This document shows positions 53,901 through 63,300 of a DNA stretch of 64,000 nt, piece after piece. The stretch's first letter is position 1, and each line of letters opens with the position of its first letter. The stretch lies in assembly GCF_014207705.1 (NCBI RefSeq), contig NZ_JACHIU010000001.1:6130501-6194500 (forward strand). Direction: 5' to 3'. The position numbers were made by a program, and so were the translations under genes. Under the pieces are notes generated by a model. That model searched no databases and had not been told where the DNA came from. It saw only the letters and a program-made list of their open reading frames with translations. The DNA comes from Sphaerisporangium rubeum (GTDB lineage Bacteria; Actinomycetota; Actinomycetes; Streptosporangiales; Streptosporangiaceae).

Positions 53901-55525
53901 AGGTAGCCCGCACCGGACTTGACCACGCCGAGCAGTGCCACGATCAGGTCCACTGTGCGAGGCAACGTGACGGCGACCATTGTGCCGGGGCCCGCGCCGC
54001 GCGAGACCAGCAGGTGCGCGAGCTGGTTGGCCCGCGCGTCCAGCTCGGCGTAGGTGAGCGATCCACCGTCGCCGCTGACCGCCACGGCGTGCGGTGTCTC
54101 ACGGACCCGCTGTGCGAACAGCGACACGATCGTCTCGTCGGTGCCGGCGGGTTCGGGGACGGCGACCGGTGCGGTGAGGGTCGCGTGCTCGGTGGGGTCG
54201 AGGAACTCCACGGTGTCCGGCAGCACGGCCGGGTCGGCGGCGACCTCGCCGAGGACCCGTGAGAGGTGGCCGAGTACCCGTTCCACGGTCGCGGCGTCCA
54301 GCACGGACGTGGAGAACGCGATCTCCACCCCGAGCCGGTCCTCCAGGTCCACCATCACCGTCATCGGGTAGTGACCCTGCTCGACGTTCTCGACGGGGTC
54401 GAACAGGAGTCGTTCCCCGGTAGGCAGGCCGTCCTCAGGCAGTTCCTCCTGCGGGTAGTTGCCGAAGACCATGATGCTGGTGAACAGCGCGGTGCCGCGC
54501 GGGATGGCCGAGGCGCGCTGGATGTCGATGAGCGGTGTGTACTCGTACCGCTGGATCGCGACCTGGTTGTCCTGGATGCGCCGCAGCCAGTCCACGAACG
54601 GCACGTCGCCGGGGACCTCGACGCGCAGTGGCAGCGTGTTGATGAACAGGCCGACGATGAACTCCATGCCGGTCAGCTCGGCGGGACGACCCGACACGGT
54701 GAGGCCGAACATGACGTCCCGGTCGCCGCTGTAGCGGGACAGCAGCAGGGCCCACGCGGCCTGGACGACGGTGCCGAGGGTGACGCGGGCCCGGCGGGAC
54801 ACGTCGATGAGGCCGTTGGTGACGTCCACCGACAGCCGGAGCCGGCGGTGGTCCTGGGCCCAGTGGTCGTCGGCCTGCCGGTCGAGCGGCAGTGGCGTCG
54901 GGGCCTCGAAGCCGGCGAGGTGGGTCCGCCAGAACTCCTGCGTTTCCGCGGTGTCGCGGCCCTTGAGCCATGCGATGTAGTCGCGGTAGGGCCGGACCGC
55001 GGGCAGGCCGGCGTCCCGGCCGCGTCGCAGGGCCTCGTAGGTCTTGGCGACCTCTTCCACGACGACCGGCAGGCTCCACCCGTCGCAGATGCCTTGGAAC
55101 AGGGCCCACATCAGCCAGTACCGGTCGCCGCCGCGGTCGATGAGGTACACGCGGGTGAGCGGCGGCCGGGCCAGGTCGAAGCCCTGGCGCCTGTCCTCGC
55201 GCATCAGGTCGTCGAGGGCCGCCTGCCGCGCGTCGTCGTCGGCCAGGCCGGACCAGTCGAGGTGCTCGAACGGCGCACGCAGCCCGTCGTGCACCACCTG
55301 CACCGGCTCGGCGACGCCTTCCCACACGAAGCCGGTACGCAGGACCACGTGCCGTTCGACCACGGTGTCCCAGGCGCGGCGCATCACGTCGGGGTCGACC
55401 CGGTGGCCGCCGAGTTCGTAGAGACCCTGGGCCCAGTACACGCCGGCGCCGTCGGCGGGGGCCTCAAGGACGTGGAACAGCATGCCTTGCTGCACGGGGG
55501 CCAGCGGGTAGACGTCCTGGACGCG
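50963..55525 (-). other. NRPS module: C-A(Thr)-T-E
   Basis: The C motif is FQGICDG (55079-55099). The A domain has the threonine code D-F-W-N-V-G-M-V-H-K. The E domain is intact (HHLVMDEVSW), unlike the Thr module of the six-module protein, so D-allo-Thr is expected. The C-terminal part of C together with A (about 52700-54400) is nearly identical in DNA to 26000-27700. Confidence 0.9.
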
Positions 55526-58500
55526 TCCTGCGGGGAGGCCGTCGGCGAGCAGGTCCACGGCGGCCTGGTCGAGCCGCGCGAGAGGGAAGTCCGACGGCGT
55601 GTAGCCGCCGGCGTCCGGCGACAGGCAGTGCTCGACCAGGTCACGCAGCGCCTGGACGTAGTTACGTGCGACACGTTCGACGGTCGCGAGATCGTGCAGG
55701 TCAGGGCTGTGGTACCAGTCGAACGCCATGCGGCCGTCCGGCGTCTGGTACGCCTCGACGTGCAGGGGGTGCGCGCCGGTCTCCCCGGTCGGGCCGCACA
55801 GCTCGTGCGGCAGTTCGCGGCCGAGCAGGCCGTCGGGTCCCCCGGCGTCGGCGCCGCCGGTGTAGTTGAACAGCACCTGTGGCCCCTCGGCGGCCCGCAG
55901 CCGTTCCAGGGTGGCGGCGAGAGCGGTGTCGTCGCCGGCGTCGGTGAGGTACCGCAGCGCGCCGTAGCCGACGCCGCGACGCGGCACGGCCCGCAGCCGT
56001 TCCTTCACCGACTTCAGGACACCGGCCGGGTCGGAGAGGTCGGCGGCCGAGAGTGCCACCGGGAAGATCGAGGTGAACCAGCCGACGGTGCGGGACAGGT
56101 CGACGCCGTCGGCGACGGCTTCGCGGCCGTGGCTCTCCAGGTCGATGGTCACCGTGTCGGTGCCGGCCCAGCGGCCGAGCGCCTGGAGCAGCGCGGCGAG
56201 CAGCACGTCGTTGATCTGTGTGCGGTACGCGCGGTGCGCGCGGGTGAGCAGTGCCGAGGTCGTGTCGGCGTCGAGTTCGGCTCGTACGGAACGCACCGGC
56301 GCGTCGCCGAACCGGCCGGGCCGGTCCACGGGGACGGTGAAACCGGGGGTGAGCTGGTCCAGCCAGAAACCGGCCTGGTCGCGCACCTCGTCGGAGGCGG
56401 CGAACTCGCGCAGCGCGGTGGACCACTGCCGGTACGAGGTCGTCTTGTCCGGCAGCGTCGCGCCGTCGTACAGCCGGTGCAGGTCTTCGAGCAGGACGTT
56501 CCACGAGACGCCGTCCATCACCAGGTGGTGGACGGCGACGCCGAGCCAGGACGGCTGGTCGCCTCGGTCGAAGTACACGGCACGCAGCAGCGGCCCGCGC
56601 GCCAGCGACAGGGACCGCTGCGCGGCGGTCATCCGCTCGGTGACCAGCGCCTCAAGCCGTCCCGCTGTGGCGTCGACCACCGTGAGGACCTCGGCCGGCT
56701 CGTCGGCGGCGTTCTCCTGCGTCCAGACACCGTCGTCGTGGGTGAGGCGCAGGCGCAGCGCGTCGTGGTGCGCGATCACGCCGTCCAGTGCGCGGGCCAG
56801 GCGGCCGGCGTCGACGCCGGGGATCAGCTCGAACACGCCGGACCAGTTCCAGTGGTCGCGGTCCGGCACGTCCTGCCGGGTGAACCAGTGCTGGATCGGG
56901 GTGAGGTCCACCGGCCCGGTCACGGTCCCCTGCTCGGCGAGCACCACGACGGGGACGTCGCGGACGGCGAGCGCCAGCTCGCCGACGCTCTGCCGTGCGA
57001 ACACGTCGGCCACGTCGAGCTGGAGACCGGCGGCGCGCGCACGCGCCACGATCTGCAGGCTGAGGATCGAGTCGCCGCCGAGTTCGAAGAAGTTGTCCCG
57101 CAGGCCGACCCGCTCGACGCCGAGGACCTGGGACCAGATGCCGGCCAGCGTGATCTCCGCGTCGGTGCGCGGCGGCACGTACTCGACCCCCGCGGCCAGC
57201 ACGTCCACGTCCGGCTCCGGAAGCGCGCGCCGGTCCACCTTGCCGTTGGCGGTCAGCGCGAACGCCTCGACGACCATGAGCACGGCCGGGACCATGTACT
57301 CCGGCAGCCGGGCCCGCAGGAACGTCCGCAGTTCCGCCACGTCGGCCGAGATCCCCGGCACCGGCACCACGTACCCGACGAGCCGCTTGCCGTTCGGGCC
57401 GTCCTCGCGGGCCACGACCACGGCGTCCTGCACGGACGGGTGCTCGGCCAGCACGTTCTCGATCTCGCCGGGCTCCACCCGGAACCCACGGATCTTGACC
57501 TGCTCGTCGGTACGGCCGAGGAACTCCAGCATCCCGTCCGCGCGCCACCGCACCCGGTCACCCGTCCGGTACAGCCGCTCCCCCGGCCGTCCGCTCAGGT
57601 GGTCCGCGACGAACCGCTCAGCCGTCAGCCCGGCACGACCGACGTACCCGCGCGCGACTCCGACGCCGCCGATCAGCAGCTCACCGGCCACCCCGACGGG
57701 GACGACGTTCAGCCGGTCGTCCACGACGTACACCCGCACCCCGGCGAGCGGCCGGCCGACCGGCACCATGAGCCCGCCGCCGTCCACCGCGACCGCGCCG
57801 AACCCGTCCCCGGCGGTCTCGCCGACCGGCCCCTGGTCGGGGACGAGCGGCATGAGCAGCGAGTCGATCGCCGCCTCGGTGACGCCGTACACGTTGGCGG
57901 GGACGGCCACCGGCGCCACGTCGGCGACACTCGCCACCAGCGCGTCGTGCCGCCAGATGTCGGTCCCGGAGATCACCAGCCGCAGGTGCTTCAACCCGCC
58001 GGCGTCCCGGCAGTACCCGGCCAGCTCACGCAGCAACGTGCCAGGCACGATCTCCGCGACCTCCACCTGATGCTCGTCGAGCACCTGGTGCAGCTCGGCC
58101 ACCGACACGAAGTCGCTCTGCGGGGTGAACACCACGGCCCGGCCGAAGCACAGGGCCCGCACGATGTCACCGACGGAGACGTCGAACCCGGCACCGGCCA
58201 TCGACAACATCGACCCGGCGCCACCGAGCCGTTCGAACACCTCGCTCCACCCGCTGACGTACCCGGCCAGCCCTCGGTGCGTGACCGCCACACCCTTCGG
58301 CCGGCCGGTGGAACCCGAGGTGAAGCACACGTACGCCAGCGCGTCCAGCGACGTCTCCGGCAGCTCCGCCGAAGGCGCGTCCCCCTGTTCGTCCACCATC
58401 AGCACGGCGCCGTCGAACGCCGGCAACCCCGCCGCGAGGGCCGTACTGCTGACCAGCACGCGGGCCCCGCAGTCCGCCAGCATGAACCCGAGCCGCTCGG

Positions 58501-60148
58501 CGGGCTGGCCGGCGTTCAGCGGCACGTACACGCCACCGGCCTTGAGCACCGCCATGAACGCGACCACGAGATCCACGCCACGGCCGAGCACCACCCCCAC
58601 CGGCACCTCGGCCGTGACCCCCGCGGACCGCAGCCACCGCGCCAGCGACCCGGCCCGCGCGTCCAGCTCGGCGAACGTCAGCCGCTCCGTCCCGCACACC
58701 ACGGCGAGCTCCCCCGGCGCGCGCCTGGCCCACTCGGCCACCTGGAGATGAGCCGGGGTCAGCCGCCGGCCCCCGACGACGTCCCCTTCGACCGGGACGT
58801 CGGAGGCGGCCCACTCGTTCACGATCAGTTCGCGTTCGCCGGGAAGGGTGACCGGCACGTCGCGGACCACCACGTCACCACCGGCCGCGACCGCGGTGAG
58901 CACCCCGGTGAAGCGTCCGAGCAGCCGGTCCACGGTGACCCCGTCGAACGCCGCCGTGGAGAACTCCACCTCGAACGCCATGCGCTCACCCGGCAGGCAC
59001 GCGACGCTGATGGGGAAGTTGCCGAGCTCGATGGAGTCCAGCAACCCGGACGGCTGGAAAAGCCCGGCCCCCTCGTCGAGCCCCGGGTAGTTCTGGAAAC
59101 TCACCAGGCTGCCGAAGAGCGCCGTCCCCCGGGGGATGGACGAATGCCGCTGGATGTCGTGCAGCGCCGTGTGCTCGTACTTCTGCAGCCGCACCACGTC
59201 GTCCTGCAACGACCGCAGCCACTCGGTGAAGGTCACGTCCCACGGCACGCGCACCCGCATCGGCAGCGTGTTGATGAACAGCCCGACCATGGACTCCATG
59301 CCGGTCAACTCGGCCGGACGGCCGGACACGGTGCGGCCGAACGTCACGTCGGACTCACCTGAGCATTTGGCGAGCAGCAGAGCCCAGGCGGCCTGCACGA
59401 CCGTGCCGAGCGTCACGCGGGCCTGGCGCGCCAGCCGTTCGAGCCCGGCGGTGGCCTCGGGGCCGAGTTCGACCCGGCGCCGGGCCTGGTCCCAGTGGCC
59501 GGTGGCGTGCCGGTCGACCGGCAGGGGGGTCGGCGCCTCAAGGCCGTCGAGGTAGCCGCGCCAGAAGTCCTCGACGTCCCCGAGGTCGCGGCGGCCGAGC
59601 CAGGCGATGAAGTCGCGGTACGGCCGTACGGCAGGCAGCGCGGGTTCGGCGCCGCGGCGCAGCGCCTCGTACGCCAGGGAGATCTCGTCGGTGACGACCG
59701 GCAGGCTCCACCCGTCGCACAGCCCCTGGTACATGCCCCACACCAGCCAGTACGCGCCGCCGCCGCGGTGGATCAGGTAGAGCCGCATCAGCGGCGGCGC
59801 GGTGAGGTCGAGCCCGCGGTCCCGGTCGGCGCGCAGCAGGTCGTCCAGCCTGGCGCGCCGGTCGTCGTCGGTGGTGCCGGACCAGTCGTGCTCCTCGAAC
59901 GGCGGGGTGACGCCACCCATGACGACCTGCAGCGGCTCGTCCACCCCCTGCCAGACGAAGCCGGTGCGCAGCGCGGCGTGCCGCCGTACCACCAGCTCGA
60001 AGGCCCCGCGAAGGGCCGCGACGTCGAGGCCGCCTGCGAACTCGTAGAGGTTCTGGGCCCAGTAGGCCCCGATGTCCGCCGGCGCTTCGAGCACCTGGAA
60101 GAGCATGCCCTGCTGCATCGGCGCCAGCGGATAAACGTCTTCGATCAC
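50963..60148 (-). CDS. Two-module nonribosomal peptide synthetase (C-A-T-E x2)
   Basis: A 3061-residue NRPS. Module 1 (1-1541) has A code D-V-G-E-V-S-V-I-D-K (basic X) and module 2 (1542-3061) has D-F-W-N-V-G-M-V-H-K (Thr). Both E domains are intact (HHLVMDG, HHLVMDE), so D-X followed by D-allo-Thr is predicted. Both C domains have the altered motif (YQGLCDG and FQGICDG). GTG 60148 is chosen because the protein then begins VIEDVYPLAP, exactly like the six-module NRPS. A start 12 codons upstream has no support. The C-terminus carries a short tail (PLAGLDADSLAAILRQ) resembling a COM donor helix. C1's altered motif suggests it takes a D-peptidyl donor, such as the NRPS encoded at 60363. Confidence 0.97.
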   Translation of the reverse strand: MIEDVYPLAPMQQGMLFQVLEAPADIGAYWAQNLYEFAGGLDVAALRGAFELVVRRHAALRTGFVWQGVDEPLQVVMGGVTPPFEEHDWSGTTDDDRRARLDDLLRADRDRGLDLTAPPLMRLYLIHRGGGAYWLVWGMYQGLCDGWSLPVVTDEISLAYEALRRGAEPALPAVRPYRDFIAWLGRRDLGDVEDFWRGYLDGLEAPTPLPVDRHATGHWDQARRRVELGPEATAGLERLARQARVTLGTVVQAAWALLLAKCSGESDVTFGRTVSGRPAELTGMESMVGLFINTLPMRVRVPWDVTFTEWLRSLQDDVVRLQKYEHTALHDIQRHSSIPRGTALFGSLVSFQNYPGLDEGAGLFQPSGLLDSIELGNFPISVACLPGERMAFEVEFSTAAFDGVTVDRLLGRFTGVLTAVAAGGDVVVRDVPVTLPGERELIVNEWAASDVPVEGDVVGGRRLTPAHLQVAEWARRAPGELAVVCGTERLTFAELDARAGSLARWLRSAGVTAEVPVGVVLGRGVDLVVAFMAVLKAGGVYVPLNAGQPAERLGFMLADCGARVLVSSTALAAGLPAFDGAVLMVDEQGDAPSAELPETSLDALAYVCFTSGSTGRPKGVAVTHRGLAGYVSGWSEVFERLGGAGSMLSMAGAGFDVSVGDIVRALCFGRAVVFTPQSDFVSVAELHQVLDEHQVEVAEIVPGTLLRELAGYCRDAGGLKHLRLVISGTDIWRHDALVASVADVAPVAVPANVYGVTEAAIDSLLMPLVPDQGPVGETAGDGFGAVAVDGGGLMVPVGRPLAGVRVYVVDDRLNVVPVGVAGELLIGGVGVARGYVGRAGLTAERFVADHLSGRPGERLYRTGDRVRWRADGMLEFLGRTDEQVKIRGFRVEPGEIENVLAEHPSVQDAVVVAREDGPNGKRLVGYVVPVPGISADVAELRTFLRARLPEYMVPAVLMVVEAFALTANGKVDRRALPEPDVDVLAAGVEYVPPRTDAEITLAGIWSQVLGVERVGLRDNFFELGGDSILSLQIVARARAAGLQLDVADVFARQSVGELALAVRDVPVVVLAEQGTVTGPVDLTPIQHWFTRQDVPDRDHWNWSGVFELIPGVDAGRLARALDGVIAHHDALRLRLTHDDGVWTQENAADEPAEVLTVVDATAGRLEALVTERMTAAQRSLSLARGPLLRAVYFDRGDQPSWLGVAVHHLVMDGVSWNVLLEDLHRLYDGATLPDKTTSYRQWSTALREFAASDEVRDQAGFWLDQLTPGFTVPVDRPGRFGDAPVRSVRAELDADTTSALLTRAHRAYRTQINDVLLAALLQALGRWAGTDTVTIDLESHGREAVADGVDLSRTVGWFTSIFPVALSAADLSDPAGVLKSVKERLRAVPRRGVGYGALRYLTDAGDDTALAATLERLRAAEGPQVLFNYTGGADAGGPDGLLGRELPHELCGPTGETGAHPLHVEAYQTPDGRMAFDWYHSPDLHDLATVERVARNYVQALRDLVEHCLSPDAGGYTPSDFPLARLDQAAVDLLADGLPAGRVQDVYPLAPVQQGMLFHVLEAPADGAGVYWAQGLYELGGHRVDPDVMRRAWDTVVERHVVLRTGFVWEGVAEPVQVVHDGLRAPFEHLDWSGLADDDARQAALDDLMREDRRQGFDLARPPLTRVYLIDRGGDRYWLMWALFQGICDGWSLPVVVEEVAKTYEALRRGRDAGLPAVRPYRDYIAWLKGRDTAETQEFWRTHLAGFEAPTPLPLDRQADDHWAQDHRRLRLSVDVTNGLIDVSRRARVTLGTVVQAAWALLLSRYSGDRDVMFGLTVSGRPAELTGMEFIVGLFINTLPLRVEVPGDVPFVDWLRRIQDNQVAIQRYEYTPLIDIQRASAIPRGTALFTSIMVFGNYPQEELPEDGLPTGERLLFDPVENVEQGHYPMTVMVDLEDRLGVEIAFSTSVLDAATVERVLGHLSRVLGEVAADPAVLPDTVEFLDPTEHATLTAPVAVPEPAGTDETIVSLFAQRVRETPHAVAVSGDGGSLTYAELDARANQLAHLLVSRGAGPGTMVAVTLPRTVDLIVALLGVVKSGAGYLPVDPGYPADRVAFMLDDASPVATVTEELLAQSVSSPSHATDVVVGGRDVAYVIYTSGSTGRPKGVMIEHANVARLLTSTQKWFSFGPDDVWTMFHSAAFDFSVWEVWGALLWGGKVVVVPFDTSRSPAAMLRLLADERVTVLNQTPSAFYQLTAADADQADVPDLALRYVVFGGEALEVARLAGWRERHPEVALINMYGITETTVHVSYLVVDEAVVDGAWRGSPIGVPIEDLAVYVLDEHLRPAPIGVPGEMYVAGAGLARGYLGRAGLTSTRFVADHVSGRPGERLYRTGDRARWRADGTLEYLGRTDDQVKIRGFRIEPGEIENVLAEHPDVAQAVVVARDEGTLGKRLIGYAAPKTGMTLDIADLRDFVRARLPEYMVPAVFMTVDSFSLTTNGKVNRRALPEPDARPAVATPYAAPTTDAEITLAAIWSDVLGVERVGIRDNFFELGGDSILSLQIVARARAAGLHLEVADVFARQNVAELAMVAREAEATPRAEQGAVTGTVPLTPIQHWFTGLDLADRDHWNWPAVLELTPGTDPATLSKAFDAVVTHHDALRLRLTHDGDTWTQVNAGHEPAEIFTVTDAKGLTGDQLEALVVDRMNDLHRSLSLSTGPLLRATYFDRADRPAWLGVTVHHLVMDEVSWNILLDDLNRAYRAMTETGTTEGALPEKTTSYKEWSEHLQTFATSAATQAELPYWLRQLDTTFTLPVDPPTTSDRETRTIKTWLDADRTASLLTTAHKPYRTQINDLLLAALLRTLGTWTATTTVTIDLESHGRESIAEGMDLSRTVGWFTSIYPVSLSAPDLDDLATLIPEVKEQLRATPNRGVGYGALRHLTPPTTPDLRRLRSLPTPSVSFNYLGSQAATTPSPETLITQELPSHLAGHNVSEERTRPHTLAVEATQTPDGRLLFEWYYTPTLHRADTIETLATRYVDSLEQVIAHCLNPEAGTFTPSDFPLAGLDADSLAAILRQSQT
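55526..60148 (-). other. NRPS module: C-A(X)-T-E, basic residue predicted
   Basis: The C motif is YQGLCDG (59711-59731). The A code is D-V-G-E-V-S-V-I-D-K. The E domain is intact ([10 protein letters not shown]). The C-domain C-lobe is more diverged than in other X modules (KCSGESDVTFGRTVSG, SLVSFQNYPGLDEG). Confidence 0.9.
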
Positions 60149-60241
60149 GGCTCGCCCCAAATATCGTCGTCGCAGGGCTCTCACATGGAGAGATGTGATG
60201 CCAGCCCGCGTATCTGCCGCCTATTCGACCCCACCGTCCAG

Positions 60242-60274
60242 GCTACGGTTATCGCATTTCAAGGTGTTTTCAGT
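60242..60274 (-). promoter_or_regulatory. Conserved promoter/activator element upstream of the two-module NRPS
   Basis: On the minus strand ACTGAAAAC (60266-60274), 18 bases, then CGTAGC (60242-60247), the same bipartite element and spacing as before the six-module NRPS. TGAAAAC and TGAAATG repeat at 11 bases. TAGCCT beginning at the T of CGTAGC could be the -10 box. The leader to GTG 60148 is about 90 bases. It lies downstream of the 60313-60343 terminator, so this gene is probably transcribed on its own. Confidence 0.65.
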
Positions 60275-60312
60275 GCGATGTCCGCATACCTTTATAAATA
60301 GCGGAGAAAACA

Positions 60313-60343
60313 GAAAAGCGACCGAACGACTCGGCCGCTTTTC
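60313..60343 (-). terminator. Rho-independent terminator of the third NRPS gene
   Basis: Stem 60313-60324 with 60332-60343 (one A-C mismatch), loop of seven bases. On the minus strand it is followed by TGTTTTCTC. It begins 19 bases past the NRPS stop at 60363 and separates that gene from the promoter of the next NRPS. Confidence 0.75.
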
Positions 60344-60362
60344 CTTTTACGACAAATGCCGC

Positions 60363-63300
60363 TCAGCGGCCCCCCATCTGCTTCATGATCGCCGCGAGGG
60401 TCGCGTCGTTGAGGCCCGCGAGCGGGAAGTCCGACGGCGTGAGCCCCCCGGCGTCCGGGGACAGGCAGTGCTCGACGAGGCCCGTCAGCGCCGCCACGTA
60501 GTCCCGCGCGACCCGCTCCACGGTCGCCGCGTCGTGCAGGCCGGCGCTGTAGTACCAGTCGAACACCATGCCGCCGCCGGGGGCCTGCGCCGCCTCGATC
60601 TGCAGCACGTGGGACCGCGCCTGGTCCTTCCCCTCGGCCGGCCCGGCCAGCCGCGCCGGCAGGGTCGCCTTGACGAGGCCGTCGCCACCGGCGTCCCCCA
60701 TCTGGCCCATGTAGTTGAACAGCACCTGCGGCGCGGGAAGCGCACGCAGCCGCTCCAGCCTCGGGTCGGTGGGATCGTCGGTGAGGTGGCGCAGCGCGCC
60801 GTAGCCGACGCCGCGGCGCGGGGTGCGGCGCAGTTGCTCCTTGACGGCCTTCACGATGGCCGAGGGGTCGTCGAGGCTGGTGGCCGACAGGGTGACGGGG
60901 AAGATCGAGGTGAACCAGCCGACGGTGCGCGACAGGTCGATCCGGTCGTCGATCGCCTCGCGGCCGTGGCTCTCCAGGTCGATCGTCACCTCGCCGGTCC
61001 CGGCCCACCGGCCGAGCGCCTGGAGCAGCGCGGCGAGCAGCAGGTCGTTGATCTGCGTGCGGTACGCCTTGTGCGCGCGGCCGAGCAGCGCGGCGGCCGT
61101 CTCGGCGTCCAGGGTGACGCGCACCGAACGGGTGGACGCCTCGCTGTCGTCCCCGGCGCCGTCCAGCGGCACCTGGAAGCCGGAGCCGAGCTGGTCCAGC
61201 CAGTAGCCGAGCTCGGCGCGGACCTCGGCGGAGGCGGCGAAGGAACGCAGCAGGCCGGCCCACTGGCGGAACGACGTGGACTTGGCCGGCAGCGCGCCTT
61301 TCGCGGTGCCGGCGGCGATGACGGCCTGGTACGCCTGCTCCAGGTCCTCGATCAGGACGTTCCACGAGACGCCGTCCATCACCAGGTGGTGCACGGTGAC
61401 GCCGAGCCAGCCCGGTTCGTCGCCGCGGTCGAAGTACGCCACGCGCAGCAGCGGGCCGCGAGCCAGAGAGAGCGAGTGCTGCAGCGCTGTCATGCGTTCG
61501 GTGACGAGCCGCTCCAGCTCCGGCCGGTCGAGGCCGGCCGCGTCGACCACCGAGACGATTTCGGCGGGTTCGTCGGCGGCGTTCTCCTGGACCCACGCGC
61601 CGCCGTCGTGCGAGAAGCGCATCCGCAGCGCGTCGTGATGCGCGACGAGCGCGCCGACGGCCTGGCCGAGGACCTTGGTGTCCACGGCGGCGGACAGCTC
61701 CAGCACGCCGGACCAGTTCCAGTGGTCGCGGTCGGCGATGTCCTGCTCGGTGAACCAGTGCTGGATCGGGGTGAGCGGCACCGGACCGGTGACGACCCCC
61801 TGTTCGGCGAGGACGCCTGCGGGTGCGTCGCGTACGGCCATGGCCAGTTCGCCGACGCTCTGGCGTGCGAACACGTCGGCCACGTCGAGCTGGAGGCCGG
61901 CGGCGCGCGCACGGGCCACGATCTGCAGGCTCAGGATCGAGTCGCCGCCGAGCTCGAAGAAGTTGTCCAGCAGGCCGACGCGTTCGACGCCGAGCACCTG
62001 CGACCAGATCTCGGCGAGCACCAGCTCGGCCTCGGTGCTCGGCGGCACGTACGCCGCGCCGACCGTCGTGCCGAGTTCCGGCTCAGGCAGCGCTCTCCGG
62101 TCGATCTTGCCGTTGGCGGTGAGGGTGAACGCCTCGACGACCATGAGCACGGCCGGGACCATGTACTCCGGCAGCCGGGTCCGCAGGAAGACCCGCAGTT
62201 CCGGCACGTCGGCCACGGCGCCGGGGACGGCGACGACATAGCCGACCAGGCGTTTGCCGTTGGGGCCGTCCTCGCGGGCCACGACCACGGCGTCCTGCAC
62301 GGACGGGTGCTCGGCCAGCACGTTCTCGATCTCCCCGGGCTCCACCCGGAACCCACGGATCTTGACCTGCTCGTCGGTACGGCCGAGGAACTCCAGGACC
62401 CCGTCCGCGCGCCACCGCACCCGGTCACCGGTCCGGTACAACCGCTCCCCCGGCAGACCGCTCAGGTGGTCCGCGACGAACCGCTCAGAGGTCAGGCCCG
62501 GCCGTCCGGCGTAGCCGCGTGCGACGCCGACGCCGCCGATCAGCAGTTCACCGGCCACCCCGACGGGGACGAGGTTCAGCCACTCGTCCACCACGTGGAC
62601 CCGCGCGCCGGCCAGCGGACGGCCCACCGGCACCATCAGCCCGGCGCCGTCCACCGGCGCCTCGGCGAAGCCGCCAGGCGCGGGGCCGGTGGCGGGGAGG
62701 CCGCCGGGGGTGAGCGGCATGAGCAGCGAGTCGATCGCGGCCTCGGTGACGCCGTACACGTTGGCCGGGACCGCCTGCGGCGCGACGTCCGCGACGGCCG
62801 CCACCAGGGCCTCGTGCCGCCAGATGTCGGTACCGGAGATCACCAGGCGCAGCTTGTCCAGGCCGCCGTTCTCGCGGCAGTACCCGGCGAGTTCGCGCAG
62901 GAGCGTGCCGGGGACGATCTCGGCGACCTCGATGTCGTTGTCGTCGAGCACCTGGTGCAGTTCGGCCACCGACACGAAGTCGCTCTGCGGGGTGAACACC
63001 ACGGCCTTGCCGAAGCACAACGCGCGCACGATGTCGCCGACCGACACGTCGAACCCGGCGCCGGCCATCGACAGCATCGACCCCGGCCCGCCGAGCCGCG
63101 TGAACGCGTCACCCCACCCGGCGACGTACCCGGCGAGGCCCCGGTGGGTGACGCCGACGGCCTTCGGCCGGCCGGTGGAGCCGGAGGTGAACGCCATGTA
63201 CGCCAGGCCGTCGAGCGGCACGTCCGCCGGGTCCGGCGCGGCACCCGCACCGTGGAAGCGGTCGGCCATGAGCACAGGGCCGTCGAACGGCGGCAGGTCC

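Noticed and set aside
54266..59362. 1698-codon plus-strand frame opposite the two-module NRPS
   Set aside because: Antisense shadow of strongly conserved NRPS motifs, with no recognisable protein family.
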